Source: Curtobacterium flaccumfaciens pv. betae
GTDB taxonomy: Bacteria; Actinomycetota; Actinomycetes; Actinomycetales; Microbacteriaceae
DNA: 64,000 nt
Assembly: GCF_026241855.1 (NCBI RefSeq)
Contig: NZ_JAPJDC010000001.1
Span: 434,001-498,000, forward strand
Reading direction: 5' to 3'
The notes beneath the pieces are model-generated. The model saw only the letters and a program-made list of their open reading frames with translations. It had not been told where the DNA came from and did not search any database. The position numbers were made by a program, and so were the translations under genes. This document shows positions 1 through 7,564 of the stretch, one piece after another. Positions within the stretch are counted from its first letter, which is position 1. Each line of letters starts with the position of its first letter.

Positions 1-31
1 GCGGTGCCGGCCGCCTGAGCGGTGACCGGAC

Positions 32-79
32 GACGGACGGGAGGCCCGGTGCCAGCTGGTACCGGGCCTCCCGTCCGTC
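32..79. terminator. Long palindromic terminator, GGAGGCCCGGTGCC family
   Basis: Nineteen-bp perfect arms (32-50 and 61-79) are continued inward by CCAG/CTGG with one G-T wobble, so almost the whole 48 nt pairs. It lies 14 nt after an in-frame stop at 16-18, which may end an unseen upstream + strand gene. There is no T-run. The same core recurs at 52712-52758 and 60474-60513. Confidence 0.75.
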
Positions 80-129
80 TCGGCGCGATCCTGCGGGCCG
101 CCACGACGGCCGCGTATAGCGTCCCGGCC

Positions 130-972
130 ATGACCGACGACCGCCGACGTGAGCTCGGCACCAGCGACGCCCCCGTTGAGGACGAACTCGCGGAGTCCTT
201 CGACGCGACCATCGAGGAGGGCGCGGAGCGGCTGCAACGGACGACCCGGGCCGTCCTCGTCACGGGGTTCTTCGGCGGCCTCGAGGTCGGTCTCGGGGTG
301 ATGGCGTACCTCGCCGTGCTCACCGAGACCGACAGCCACCTGATCGCCGGGCTGGCCTTCGGCATCGGCTTCATCGCGCTGCACCTGGCGCACAGCGAAC
401 TCTTCACCGAGAACTTCCTGATGCCGGTCGCGGCCGTGGTCGCCCGCGAGGGGACCGTGCTGCAGCTCGTGCGACTGTGGGGCGGCACCCTCGTGGCGAA
501 CCTGGCCGGGGGATGGGTGTTCATGTGGCTCGTTGTCCAGGCGTTCCCGCAGTGGCACGCCACGCTCTCGGAGTCGGCGCACCACTACGTCGACGCGCCG
601 TTCGGACTGCAGAGCATCGTGCTGGCGGTCCTGGGCGGCAGCACCATCACCCTGATGACGCGGATGCAGCAGGGCACCGACTCAGACCCCGCGAAGCTCG
701 TCGCCGCCGTCGCCGGAGGCTTCCTGCTCGCCGGGCTGCAGCTCTTCCACTCGATCCTCGACTCGCTGCTCGTCTTCGGGGCGATCCAGTCGGGCGCGGA
801 CATCACCTACGGGCAGTGGCTCGGCTGGTTCGGGTACACGCTGCTGTTCAACGTCCTCGGTGGGCTGGTGCTCGTGACGGCGCTGCGCCTGCTCCGGACG
901 AAGGAGCTCATGCAGGACCGCCGCCGGGACTCCCAGGACGACCCCGAGCGCGCCGACCACGAACAGGGGTGA
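130..972 (+). CDS. Formate/nitrite transporter family protein
   Basis: The 280-residue product looks like a FocA/NirC-type pentameric channel for small monocarboxylates or nitrite (family knowledge). After a charged cytoplasmic N-terminus of about 40 residues come roughly six hydrophobic segments, including GFFGGLEVGLGVMAYLAVL, a Gly-rich segment with HLAHSELFTENFLMP, and GGSTITLMTRMQQGT. The SELFTENF motif fits the family's broken-helix signature. An upstream in-frame start at 22 lies inside the terminator palindrome, so the ATG at 130 was chosen. The C-terminus is highly charged (RRRDSQDDPERADHEQG). It is convergent with the MFS gene downstream. The substrate cannot be read from sequence; the YfdC-like subgroup is uncharacterised. 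Confidence 0.85.
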   Translation: MTDDRRRELGTSDAPVEDELAESFDATIEEGAERLQRTTRAVLVTGFFGGLEVGLGVMAYLAVLTETDSHLIAGLAFGIGFIALHLAHSELFTENFLMPVAAVVAREGTVLQLVRLWGGTLVANLAGGWVFMWLVVQAFPQWHATLSESAHHYVDAPFGLQSIVLAVLGGSTITLMTRMQQGTDSDPAKLVAAVAGGFLLAGLQLFHSILDSLLVFGAIQSGADITYGQWLGWFGYTLLFNVLGGLVLVTALRLLRTKELMQDRRRDSQDDPERADHEQG

Positions 973-1005
973 CGGGCGCGACGGGCGGCGCAGGCTGACG
1001 GGGTC

Positions 1006-1027
1006 GTCCGCGGTCAGTCGCGCGGAC
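1006..1027. terminator. Short hairpin between convergent genes
   Basis: GTCCGCG (1006-1012) pairs with CGCGGAC (1021-1027) across an 8-nt loop, in the 57-nt gap between two convergent genes. It could serve both strands. It is weak evidence because it is short and lacks a T-tract. Confidence 0.35.
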
Positions 1028-1029
1028 GG

Positions 1030-2241
1030 TCAGTCGTGCGAGCGGTCGCGTCGGGGCACCAGCGGGACCGCGAGCAGCGGGAGCACCGCCACGATGCCGA
1101 ACGACGCCGCGAACCCGAGCGCACCGACCAGGGCGCCGATGCCCGGACCGACGGCGCTCGCCGCGATGAACTGCCCGGTGTTCTGCGCCCCGAGCGCCCG
1201 GCCCGACCAGAACGGTCCCGCCGCCTCGGCGACCGACGTGTAGGCCAGCCCGTTGTCGGCGACCGTCACGCTCGTCGCGAGCACCAGGAACACCGCAGCC
1301 CCGGCCAGGTGCGTCGCGTCGACGACCGCGAGCACCGCCATCACCACCGCGGCGCTCACCGCGACGATCCGCAGGGGCCCGACGCGCGACCCGGCCCGGT
1401 CGCTCCAGCCACCGACCAGGATCCGGCCGATCGCCCCGACGAACTGCGCGGCGCCGACGAGCAGCCCGGCCGCCGGCGTCGACCAGCCGAGGCCCACGAG
1501 CCAGACGAGCCCGTACGTCGACAGGGTGAACTGCGGCACCACGAGCAGGACCGACACCGCGTGCACCCGCCACAGGAACCCGCTCGACCGGTAGGGGTTC
1601 GCGGTCGCCGTCGTCGCCACCGTGGCCCGGGCAGGGCGTGGCGGGTCGGTGATCCCGATCGCGCAGCACACGGCGAGCACCGCGCACAGCACGATCGGCA
1701 GGACCAGGGCCGCACGGATCCCGGAGCCCTCGGCGAGCTGCGGCACCGTGACCGCCGCGAGCGTCACCCCGAGCGGTTGCGACATCTGCCGGATGCCCAT
1801 CGCGAGTCCCCGGCGCTCCTTCGGGAACCACCCCACCACGACCCGGCCGCTCGCGGCGTTCGTCGAGGCACTCGTCATGCCGGCGGCCAGGAACGCCAAC
1901 CCGAGCAGCACCGGGTCGCCCGCAGCCAGCCAGGCGGCGACCACGGCCAGCGTGGTGAGCACGAGCCCGCCGGCGATGACGACGCGCTCGCCGAACCGGT
2001 CGGTGATCGCGCCCCAGGCGATGAGCGTCAGGACCATGCCGAAGGTCGGGGCGGCGGCGAGGACCCCGGCGACCGGCAGGGAGGTGCCGCGGCTGAGCAG
2101 GTGGGGGATGAGGAGCGCCGGCGCGGACACGACGAGCGTCCCCGCCGCCTGGGCCGCGACCCCGAGGGCGAGCATCGTCCAGGCGCGGGCGGAGACCGGC
2201 GGCGTCGTGGTGGATCGCTGCGGGGCGTCGGTCGTGGGCAT
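1030..2241 (-). CDS. MFS transporter
   Basis: The 403-residue protein has about twelve hydrophobic helices typical of the major facilitator superfamily. Between TM2 and TM3 it has GAITDRFGER, the conserved loop motif, and NAASGRVVVGWFPKERRG resembles the TM4-5 region of CynX/NimT- and oxalate/formate-type members. The ATG at 2241 follows a short leader, and the gene diverges from a GntR-family regulator. The shared 98-bp region holds a strong double palindrome (2285-2307), so the regulator very likely controls this transporter. The substrate is unknown. FCD-domain GntR proteins usually sense small organic acids, so an organic-acid or anion carrier is a reasonable guess. Confidence 0.85.
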   Translation of the reverse strand: MPTTDAPQRSTTTPPVSARAWTMLALGVAAQAAGTLVVSAPALLIPHLLSRGTSLPVAGVLAAAPTFGMVLTLIAWGAITDRFGERVVIAGGLVLTTLAVVAAWLAAGDPVLLGLAFLAAGMTSASTNAASGRVVVGWFPKERRGLAMGIRQMSQPLGVTLAAVTVPQLAEGSGIRAALVLPIVLCAVLAVCCAIGITDPPRPARATVATTATANPYRSSGFLWRVHAVSVLLVVPQFTLSTYGLVWLVGLGWSTPAAGLLVGAAQFVGAIGRILVGGWSDRAGSRVGPLRIVAVSAAVVMAVLAVVDATHLAGAAVFLVLATSVTVADNGLAYTSVAEAAGPFWSGRALGAQNTGQFIAASAVGPGIGALVGALGFAASFGIVAVLPLLAVPLVPRRDRSHD

Positions 2242-2284
2242 GGGTCGTGTCGGCCGTTCGTCGTCGTTCCATCGCGGAACGGAT

Positions 2285-2307
2285 TGGTATACCAGAACGG
2301 TATACCA
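2285..2307. promoter_or_regulatory. Double-palindrome operator between MFS and GntR genes
   Basis: TGGTATACC (2285-2293), spacer AGAAC, then GGTATACCA (2299-2307) form a perfect inverted repeat. Each half, GGTATACC, is itself palindromic, so it is also a tandem pair of sites about 14 bp apart. The TGGTATACCA core resembles FadR-subfamily GntR operators (TnGTnnnACnA). Its place between the divergent starts fits autoregulation plus control of the MFS gene. Confidence 0.75.
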
Positions 2308-2339
2308 TTCCCGCCGTCACGCCGCTAGGCTTGTCCGCC

Positions 2340-3041
2340 GTGACCGACACGACCGACGCCGCGCCCGTGTCGCAGACGGCCCAGCTCTACGACAACCTGC
2401 GCGCAGCCATCCTGACCCTCGACATCGCACCGGGGGAGCGCATCTCGGAGCGGGGGCTCGAGGCGCGGTTCCACGCCTCGCGCACGCCGGTCCGCGCCGC
2501 GCTGTCGCGGCTCGAGCGCGAGGGGCTCATCCTGCACGAGGGTCGTTCGTGGACGGTCACCCCGATCGACCTCGACGAGATCGCCTCGCTCGCCGAACTC
2601 CGCGGCATCCTCGAGCCCGCTGCCGTTCGGCTGGCCGTCCAGCGCGCCACCCCCGAGCAGTTGGCGGAGGTCCGCGGGCACCTCGACGCGCTCCGGCCCA
2701 CCCCCGACCAGCAGGCCGGCATCCGGATGGGGTCGACGTTCCACCTCGACCTCGCCGCGCTCGGGGGCAACCGATTCGTCACCGACGCCATCGCCGACGC
2801 CCTGACGCGGCTCGAGCGCACGCGTTGGATCGAGGTCCGCACGCCCGAGGCGCGCGACGCCGCGTGGGACGAACACAGCGCCATCATCGACGCCGTGCGC
2901 GACGGCGACGCCGACCGCGCGGCGGAACTCGTGGCCGCCCACGTCGCGGGCACGAACGACCGGTTGCTCAGCTGGATCGCGCAGGAGCGCCGACGCCTGC
3001 GTGGAGCGGGCATGACGATCGTGGGCGCGACCGAGGGCTGA
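2340..3041 (+). CDS. GntR-family transcriptional regulator (FadR/FCD type)
   Basis: The 233-residue protein has an N-terminal winged helix (about residues 15-85: LYDNLRAAILTLDIAPGERISE, then RFHASRTPVRAALSRLEREGLI) followed by a helical FCD ligand-binding domain. The conserved positions ELRGILEPAAVRLA, FHLDLAALGGN and HSAIIDAVRDGDADRAAELVAAHV carry the metal/ligand-binding Asp and His residues of the family. The GTG at 2340 (VTDTTDAAP) was preferred over an earlier in-frame start at 2247, because the earlier start would overlap the operator and its translation is not family-like. It is divergent from the MFS gene. The ligand is unknown. Confidence 0.85.
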   Translation: MTDTTDAAPVSQTAQLYDNLRAAILTLDIAPGERISERGLEARFHASRTPVRAALSRLEREGLILHEGRSWTVTPIDLDEIASLAELRGILEPAAVRLAVQRATPEQLAEVRGHLDALRPTPDQQAGIRMGSTFHLDLAALGGNRFVTDAIADALTRLERTRWIEVRTPEARDAAWDEHSAIIDAVRDGDADRAAELVAAHVAGTNDRLLSWIAQERRRLRGAGMTIVGATEG

Positions 3042-3120
3042 GTGTCCGCGGACGTGAGTGGTCTGCGGGCGCCTGCCCGGGCCTCCTGGCCGTGTCCGGG
3101 GGAAGGCCGGGCGCGAGCCG

Positions 3121-3270
3121 CTAGCGCAGGTCCGTCGTCTCCTGCGGCGCGTCGAGATCGTCGAACGTGCGGATCGAATCCGTGCGTTCGAGCAGCGCGT
3201 CGCGCACCTCGGCCTCGTCGTGGCTCGCGCGGAGTGCGAGCTTGCTCCCGGAACGTGTCGACTGTGACAT
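3121..3270 (-). CDS. Small hypothetical protein (49 aa)
   Basis: A 49-codon ORF starts at the ATG at 3270 with a good ribosome-binding site (GGGAAGGA about 7 nt upstream) and ends in TAG at 3121. The product is hydrophilic and acidic toward its end (ASHDEAEVRDALLERTDSIR, then TFDDLDAPQETTDLR), with no membrane segment or cysteines. It sits between the convergent GntR gene and the divergent LacI gene. I do not recognise it. The RBS and the sensible composition make a real gene plausible, but conservation was not testable here. Confidence 0.5.
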   Translation of the reverse strand: MSQSTRSGSKLALRASHDEAEVRDALLERTDSIRTFDDLDAPQETTDLR

Positions 3271-3383
3271 GTCGTGTCCTTCCCCTGCGTGTGGGCAACC
3301 TGATCGGTGCGGGCACGCGGCCCGCTGGTGCGCTTCCTCACGGGACGTACTGAGGTCGGAACAGTGTCGCGCGACCCCCGCTG

Positions 3384-3441
3384 TCCCGCAAGCGTTTCCG
3401 GCACCGTGTGGAGAACTCCCGGGACACGGCGTGCCTAGGAT
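3384..3441 (+). promoter_or_regulatory. Candidate operator and -10 upstream of the lacI-type gene
   Basis: GCAAGCGTTTCCGGC (3388-3402) resembles LacI/CcpA-type operators with a central CG (AAGCGTTT). TAGGAT at 3436-3441 is a plausible -10 box about 58 nt before the TTG start. The operator is a single imperfect site, so autoregulation is inferred only. Confidence 0.4.
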
Positions 3442-3498
3442 GGTCCGGCCGCACAGCGCGAGGCGCGGCACCAGCGGACGTCGAAGGGGAGGCACGGG

Positions 3499-4599
3499 TT
3501 GGTCGACCAGCGCACCGCACCTCCCACGGTCTACGACGTCGCGTCTGCAGCCGGCGTCTCCATCGCCACCGTCTCGCGCGTGCTCCGCACGCCCGACGCT
3601 GTCCGCGAGGGCACCCGGGACCGCGTGCAGGCGGCGATCCGGAGCCTCGGGTACGTCCCGTCCGGCAACGCCCGGGCCCTCGCCGGCAAGCGCACCGGCG
3701 TCGTCGGACTGCTGTTGCCCGGGTTCGACGTGGTGCCCGACGAGCGGCCGGACCTGGTCACCGACGGCGGCGTCCGTGTGGTCGACGACCGGCGGCACGT
3801 GACGCAGCCGTTCTCGTCCAACCTGTACTTCGACGAGGTCCTGCGCGGTGCCGAGACCGAGGCCTGGCAGCGAGGGCTGGCGCTCATGGTCGCCGCCGGG
3901 CGGGGGTCGTCGCGCGACGTCATCGTCAACGACGTCGCCGGCCGGGTCGACGGGCTGGCCGTGCTGGCGCAGACCGTGCCCGACGACCTGCTCGAGCACG
4001 TCGCCCGCCGCATCCCCGTCGTGGTGCTCGCCGACGACCGGCGCTCGCACGGGTTCGACTCGGTGAGCGTGGACAACGCCGCGGGCATGCGGACCCTGGC
4101 GTCACACGTGATCGGGCGCCTGGGGATCCGGTCCCTCGCGTACGTCGCGGGGCCCATCGACTCGCCCGACGACATGGAGCGCTCGGCGGGGTTCCGCGCG
4201 GCGCTGGCCGACCACGGGGTGCCGGCCTCGACGGTGCGCACCGTGCACGGCGACTTCGGGCGGACTCGGGCGCGGGAGCTCGCGGTGTCGCTGCTGGCCG
4301 ACGACGTCCCGCGCGCCGTCGTCTGCTCGAACGACCAGTCCGCGCTCGGGGTGCTCGACGCCGCCGCTGCCCGGGGGCTCCGCGTGCCCGAGGACCTCGT
4401 CGTGACCGGGTTCGACGGCATCGACGCCGGTCGGTTCTCGTCGCCGCGCCTGACGACCGTGCACCAGCCGATGGGGGCGCTCGGCCGTGCTGCCGTCCTG
4501 GCGATCGTGGACCGGCTGGAGCGCCGCGAGGGGCCGCCGCGCGCCGTGCGCCTGCCCGTCGAGGTGCTGCTGCGCGAGAGTTGCCCGCCCGCGCTGTAG
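3499..4599 (+). CDS. LacI-family transcriptional regulator
   Basis: The 366-residue protein opens with a textbook LacI helix-turn-helix and hinge (TVYDVASAAGVSIATVSRVL, residues about 11-30, ending in NARALAGKRTGVVGLLLPG). A periplasmic-binding-protein-like sensor domain follows, with VRGPIDSPDD-like and VCSNDQSALGVLDAA segments and FDGIDAGRFSSPRLTTVHQP near the end. The start is TTG at 3499 with RBS GAAGGGGAGG. It lies 5' of the family-5 ABC transporter and GH1 beta-glucosidase, and a LacI-like operator precedes the transporter at 4791-4806, so it most likely represses that operon until a beta-glucoside is present. The inducer is inferred from context. Confidence 0.9.
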   Translation: MVDQRTAPPTVYDVASAAGVSIATVSRVLRTPDAVREGTRDRVQAAIRSLGYVPSGNARALAGKRTGVVGLLLPGFDVVPDERPDLVTDGGVRVVDDRRHVTQPFSSNLYFDEVLRGAETEAWQRGLALMVAAGRGSSRDVIVNDVAGRVDGLAVLAQTVPDDLLEHVARRIPVVVLADDRRSHGFDSVSVDNAAGMRTLASHVIGRLGIRSLAYVAGPIDSPDDMERSAGFRAALADHGVPASTVRTVHGDFGRTRARELAVSLLADDVPRAVVCSNDQSALGVLDAAAARGLRVPEDLVVTGFDGIDAGRFSSPRLTTVHQPMGALGRAAVLAIVDRLERREGPPRAVRLPVEVLLRESCPPAL

Positions 4600-4610
4600 G
4601 CGTGCTGCGG

Positions 4611-4757
4611 CTCGCACCGTGCGAGGGGCGTGTGGCGCGAGCTTCCGTGTTCGGTGAGAGCCTCGCGACCTCGCACCACGGACGGAACCTCGCACCACGC
4701 GCGACGCCCCTCGCACCGTGCGATGCCCTGCGCCGACGACACCTCGCACGGTGCCAC
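4611..4757. repeat. Cluster of five CTCGCAC inverted-repeat elements
   Basis: CTCGCAC occurs at about 4611, 4670, 4689, 4710 and 4743 within 140 bp. The first and fourth copies are near-perfect palindromes (CTCGCACCGTGCGAG at 4611-4625; CTCGCACCGTGCGA at 4710-4723), and the fifth continues as CGGTGC. They fill the gap between the LacI gene and the transporter operon. They could be a multi-site operator or an intergenic repeat; nothing here decides. Confidence 0.5.
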
Positions 4758-4790
4758 CCCGCGAAACAACACCCGCGCTTGCACGCCGCG

Positions 4791-4806
4791 ATGTAAGCGC
4801 ATACAT
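4791..4806. promoter_or_regulatory. Candidate LacI-family operator before the ABC/GH1 operon
   Basis: ATGTAAGCGCATACAT has near-symmetric halves (ATGTAAGC / GCATACAT, one mismatch) around a central GC, as in LacI-family operators. It ends about 38 nt before the lipoprotein start, so a bound repressor would block initiation. Likely ligand: the regulator at 3499. Confidence 0.65.
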
Positions 4807-4844
4807 TGAGCACGTACCGACTCGACATGGAGGTCGACCGAGCA

Positions 4845-6587
4845 ATGACGCTTCCCCCACAGCGCACGCGCGGCACGCGTGACCCAGGCCCCCGCCGCCG
4901 AGGCCGCCTCGTCGCGGCCATCGCCGGCCTCGCCGCAGTGGCCCTCGTGGCCACCGGCTGCAGCATCCAGGTCCGCTCCGAACCCGATCCCACCATCGGT
5001 AAGGACACGATGCTCATCAACGCGGACCGCGGCAACCCGCTGTTCGACCGCAACTTCAACCCGTACATCACCAACGCCCGGACAGCCTCCAAGTGGATGT
5101 ACGAGCCCCTCATCGAGGTGAACCCCCTCGACGGCAAGCGCAACCCGTGGCTCGCCAGCGCGTGGAGCCAGCCCGACGCGAAGACGATCGACATGACGAT
5201 CCGCTCGGGCGTCGAGTGGTCGGACGGTTCGCCGTTCAGCGCGAAGGACGTCGTCTTCACCTTCGACCTGCTCAAGAAGTTCCCCGCCATGGACGTCAAG
5301 GGCGCCTGGCAGCACATCGGGAGCATCGAGCAGGACGGTGACCACGTCGTCTTCCACCTCAAGAGCGAGGACGTCCCGAGCCTGACGATCATCGGTCAGA
5401 CGTACATCCTCGGCGAGGACCACTGGAGCGGTGTGAAGGACCCGACGACCTGGCGCGACCCGAACCCGGTCGGCACCGGGCCGTTCGTGCTCGGCAACTA
5501 CACCGACCAGCAGTACTCGATGAACAAGAACCCGAAGTACTGGCAGGCCGACAAGATCGCCATCAAGCACCTCATCCTGCCGGCGACGAACACGCAGCTC
5601 GACACGGTCACCCGCGGCTACGACTGGGCGTACTCGTTCATCTCGGACGTCAAGGGCACCTGGGGCGCCGCATCGAAGACGAACAAGTACTGGTTCCCAC
5701 CGGGCGGCATCACCGGCCTCATCCCGAACCTCACGAAGGCGCCCTTCAACGACGTCAACGTCCGCCGGGGGATCTCCCTCGCCCTCGACCGCGATGCGAT
5801 CGCCGAGACCGCCACCGAAGGCAACCTGCAGGCCGCAGCACAGACCGGCCTGATCCTGCCGAACCAGGAGCGCTACCTCAACCCGGACATCCCCGACCAG
5901 GGGATGATCACCCAGGACCTCAAGGCCGCGAAGGCGAACTTCGCGAAGTCCGGGTACGTGGAACAGGGCGGGAAGCTCGTCAAGGACGGCAAGCAGCTGT
6001 CGATCACGATCACCACGGCCAACGGCTACTCCGACTGGCTCCGCGCGGCGCAGGAGGTCCGCAAGAACCTCGCCGCGATCGGCGTCGACGTGACGATCAG
6101 CGCACCACAGCCCGCCGGGTACCAGCAGTCGATCAACAACGGCGAGTTCGACATGGCGATGGGCGGCATGGGCAACGGTGACGTCTACCAGGCGTTCAAC
6201 TCCCTGCTCAGCAGCGAGTTCTACCAGCCCGTCGGCAAGTCGACCGTCAACAACTACGAGCGGTACAAGAACGCCGACACCCAGAAGCTCCTCGACGAGT
6301 ACAAGGCGACGACGGACACCGCGAAGCAGCAGGAGATCCTCGACCAGCTGCAGCAGACCGTCTACGACGAGCTCCCCGTCATCGGCATGTACTACGGCGG
6401 GCTCTGGGGCCTGTTCAACACCGGCAAGTTCGTCGGCTGGCCGAGTGCGAAGGACCCCTACATGGCACCGCAGAACTACGACTCGGCACCGCTGCTCATC
6501 TTCACGAAGCTCCGGCTGCGCGACAGCGCCGCGGGCAAGCAGATCCTGCAGGAGCAGAAGGCTGCGCAGCAGGAGGACCAGAAGTGA
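4845..6587 (+). CDS. ABC transporter substrate-binding lipoprotein (family 5)
   Basis: The 580-residue extracytoplasmic binding protein has a basic N-region, a hydrophobic stretch and a lipobox (VATGCS, Cys39), so it should be lipid-anchored outside the membrane. The body matches SBP_bac_5 proteins: YEPLIEVNP, SDGSPFSAKDVVFTFD, NPVGTGPFVLGNY, then RRGISLALDRDAIA and the late YDELPVIGMYYGG. The family is annotated for oligopeptides, but many members with GH1 or GH3 neighbours carry cello-oligosaccharides. The ATG at 4845 is preceded by GGAGG at 4829-4833; an upstream TTG at 4806 overlaps the operator. It begins a run of overlapping genes ending in a GH1 beta-glucosidase, which points to beta-glucosides. 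Confidence 0.88.
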   Translation: MTLPPQRTRGTRDPGPRRRGRLVAAIAGLAAVALVATGCSIQVRSEPDPTIGKDTMLINADRGNPLFDRNFNPYITNARTASKWMYEPLIEVNPLDGKRNPWLASAWSQPDAKTIDMTIRSGVEWSDGSPFSAKDVVFTFDLLKKFPAMDVKGAWQHIGSIEQDGDHVVFHLKSEDVPSLTIIGQTYILGEDHWSGVKDPTTWRDPNPVGTGPFVLGNYTDQQYSMNKNPKYWQADKIAIKHLILPATNTQLDTVTRGYDWAYSFISDVKGTWGAASKTNKYWFPPGGITGLIPNLTKAPFNDVNVRRGISLALDRDAIAETATEGNLQAAAQTGLILPNQERYLNPDIPDQGMITQDLKAAKANFAKSGYVEQGGKLVKDGKQLSITITTANGYSDWLRAAQEVRKNLAAIGVDVTISAPQPAGYQQSINNGEFDMAMGGMGNGDVYQAFNSLLSSEFYQPVGKSTVNNYERYKNADTQKLLDEYKATTDTAKQQEILDQLQQTVYDELPVIGMYYGGLWGLFNTGKFVGWPSAKDPYMAPQNYDSAPLLIFTKLRLRDSAAGKQILQEQKAAQQEDQK

Positions 6588-7564
6588 AGTACATCCTCCA
6601 GAAACTCGTCCTCTTCGTCCTGACCCTCTGGGCCGCGGTCACGCTGAACTTCCTGCTTCCGCGTCTCATGCCGGGCAGCCCGTCGGACGCCGCCCTGGCG
6701 AAGCTCAGCCGGAACGGCCCCGTCGCCGAGGCCACCAAGAAAGCCGTCGAAGCCCAGCTCGGGGTGCCGACCGGCAACCTCTGGGACCAGTACGTCAGCT
6801 ACCTGCACCAGGTCGTCACGCTCGACTTCGGGGTCAGCTACACGTTCTACCCGCAGCCCGTCGGCGACCTCGTGTCGAAGGCCCTGCCGTACACGCTGAT
6901 CCTGGTCGGGGTCGTCACGATCCTGGCGTTCGTCCTCGGCACCCTGATCGGTGTCGCGGCGGCGTGGAAGCGCGGCACCTGGCTCGACTCGCTGCCCACC
7001 CTGTCGGGCAGCTTCATGTCGACGTTCCCGTACTTCTGGACCGCCCTGCTGCTGCTGTTCTTCCTCGGCTACGTGCTGCACTGGTTCCCGACCACGGGTG
7101 CCTACTCGGCGACGACGACGCCCGGCCTCAACGGCGCCTTCTTCGGCGACGCACTGCAGCACGCGGTGCTGCCGGCGGTCACGATCCTGGTGACGAGCCT
7201 CGGCGGCTGGATCATCGGCATGCGCAACGCGATGATCAACACCCTCGGTGACGACTACGTGACCTTCGCCGAGGCCAACGGTCTGCGCGGACGCACCGTG
7301 GCCATCCGCTACGCGGCCCGCAACGCGATCCTGCCGAACCTGACCGGTTTCGGTCTGGCGCTCGGTGGCGTGGTCGGCGGTTCCGTCCTGGTCGAGCAGG
7401 TCTTCGGCTACCCGGGCATCGGCTACCTGCTGTTCAACGCCGTCATCGGGCAGGACTACCCGCTCATGCAGGCCCTCTTCCTGATGATCACCGTGTCGGT
7501 GCTCATCGCCAACTTCATCGTGGACGTCATGTACGGCGTCCTGGACCCGAGGACGCGTCGATGA
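6584..7564 (+). CDS. ABC transporter permease, DppB/OppB type
   Basis: The 326-residue inner-membrane permease starts with the family's N-terminal helix (KLVLFVLTLWAAVTLNFLLPRLMPG) and has the cytoplasmic EAA loop around TFAEANGLRGRTVAIRYAARNAILPNLTGFG, which docks to the ATPase. It ends with YPGIGYLLFNAVIGQDYPL and a last helix before YGVLDPRTRR, as in DppB. The GTG start overlaps the upstream TGA stop by 4 nt, showing translational coupling with the binding protein. It forms a heterodimer with the next gene product. Confidence 0.92.
   Translation: MKYILQKLVLFVLTLWAAVTLNFLLPRLMPGSPSDAALAKLSRNGPVAEATKKAVEAQLGVPTGNLWDQYVSYLHQVVTLDFGVSYTFYPQPVGDLVSKALPYTLILVGVVTILAFVLGTLIGVAAAWKRGTWLDSLPTLSGSFMSTFPYFWTALLLLFFLGYVLHWFPTTGAYSATTTPGLNGAFFGDALQHAVLPAVTILVTSLGGWIIGMRNAMINTLGDDYVTFAEANGLRGRTVAIRYAARNAILPNLTGFGLALGGVVGGSVLVEQVFGYPGIGYLLFNAVIGQDYPLMQALFLMITVSVLIANFIVDVMYGVLDPRTRR

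Noticed and set aside
3531..5570. 679-residue open frame on the minus strand
   Set aside because: It runs antisense through the LacI gene, the intergenic repeats and the lipoprotein gene; its translation is Arg/Ser-rich with no family features. High G+C leaves such frames open by chance.
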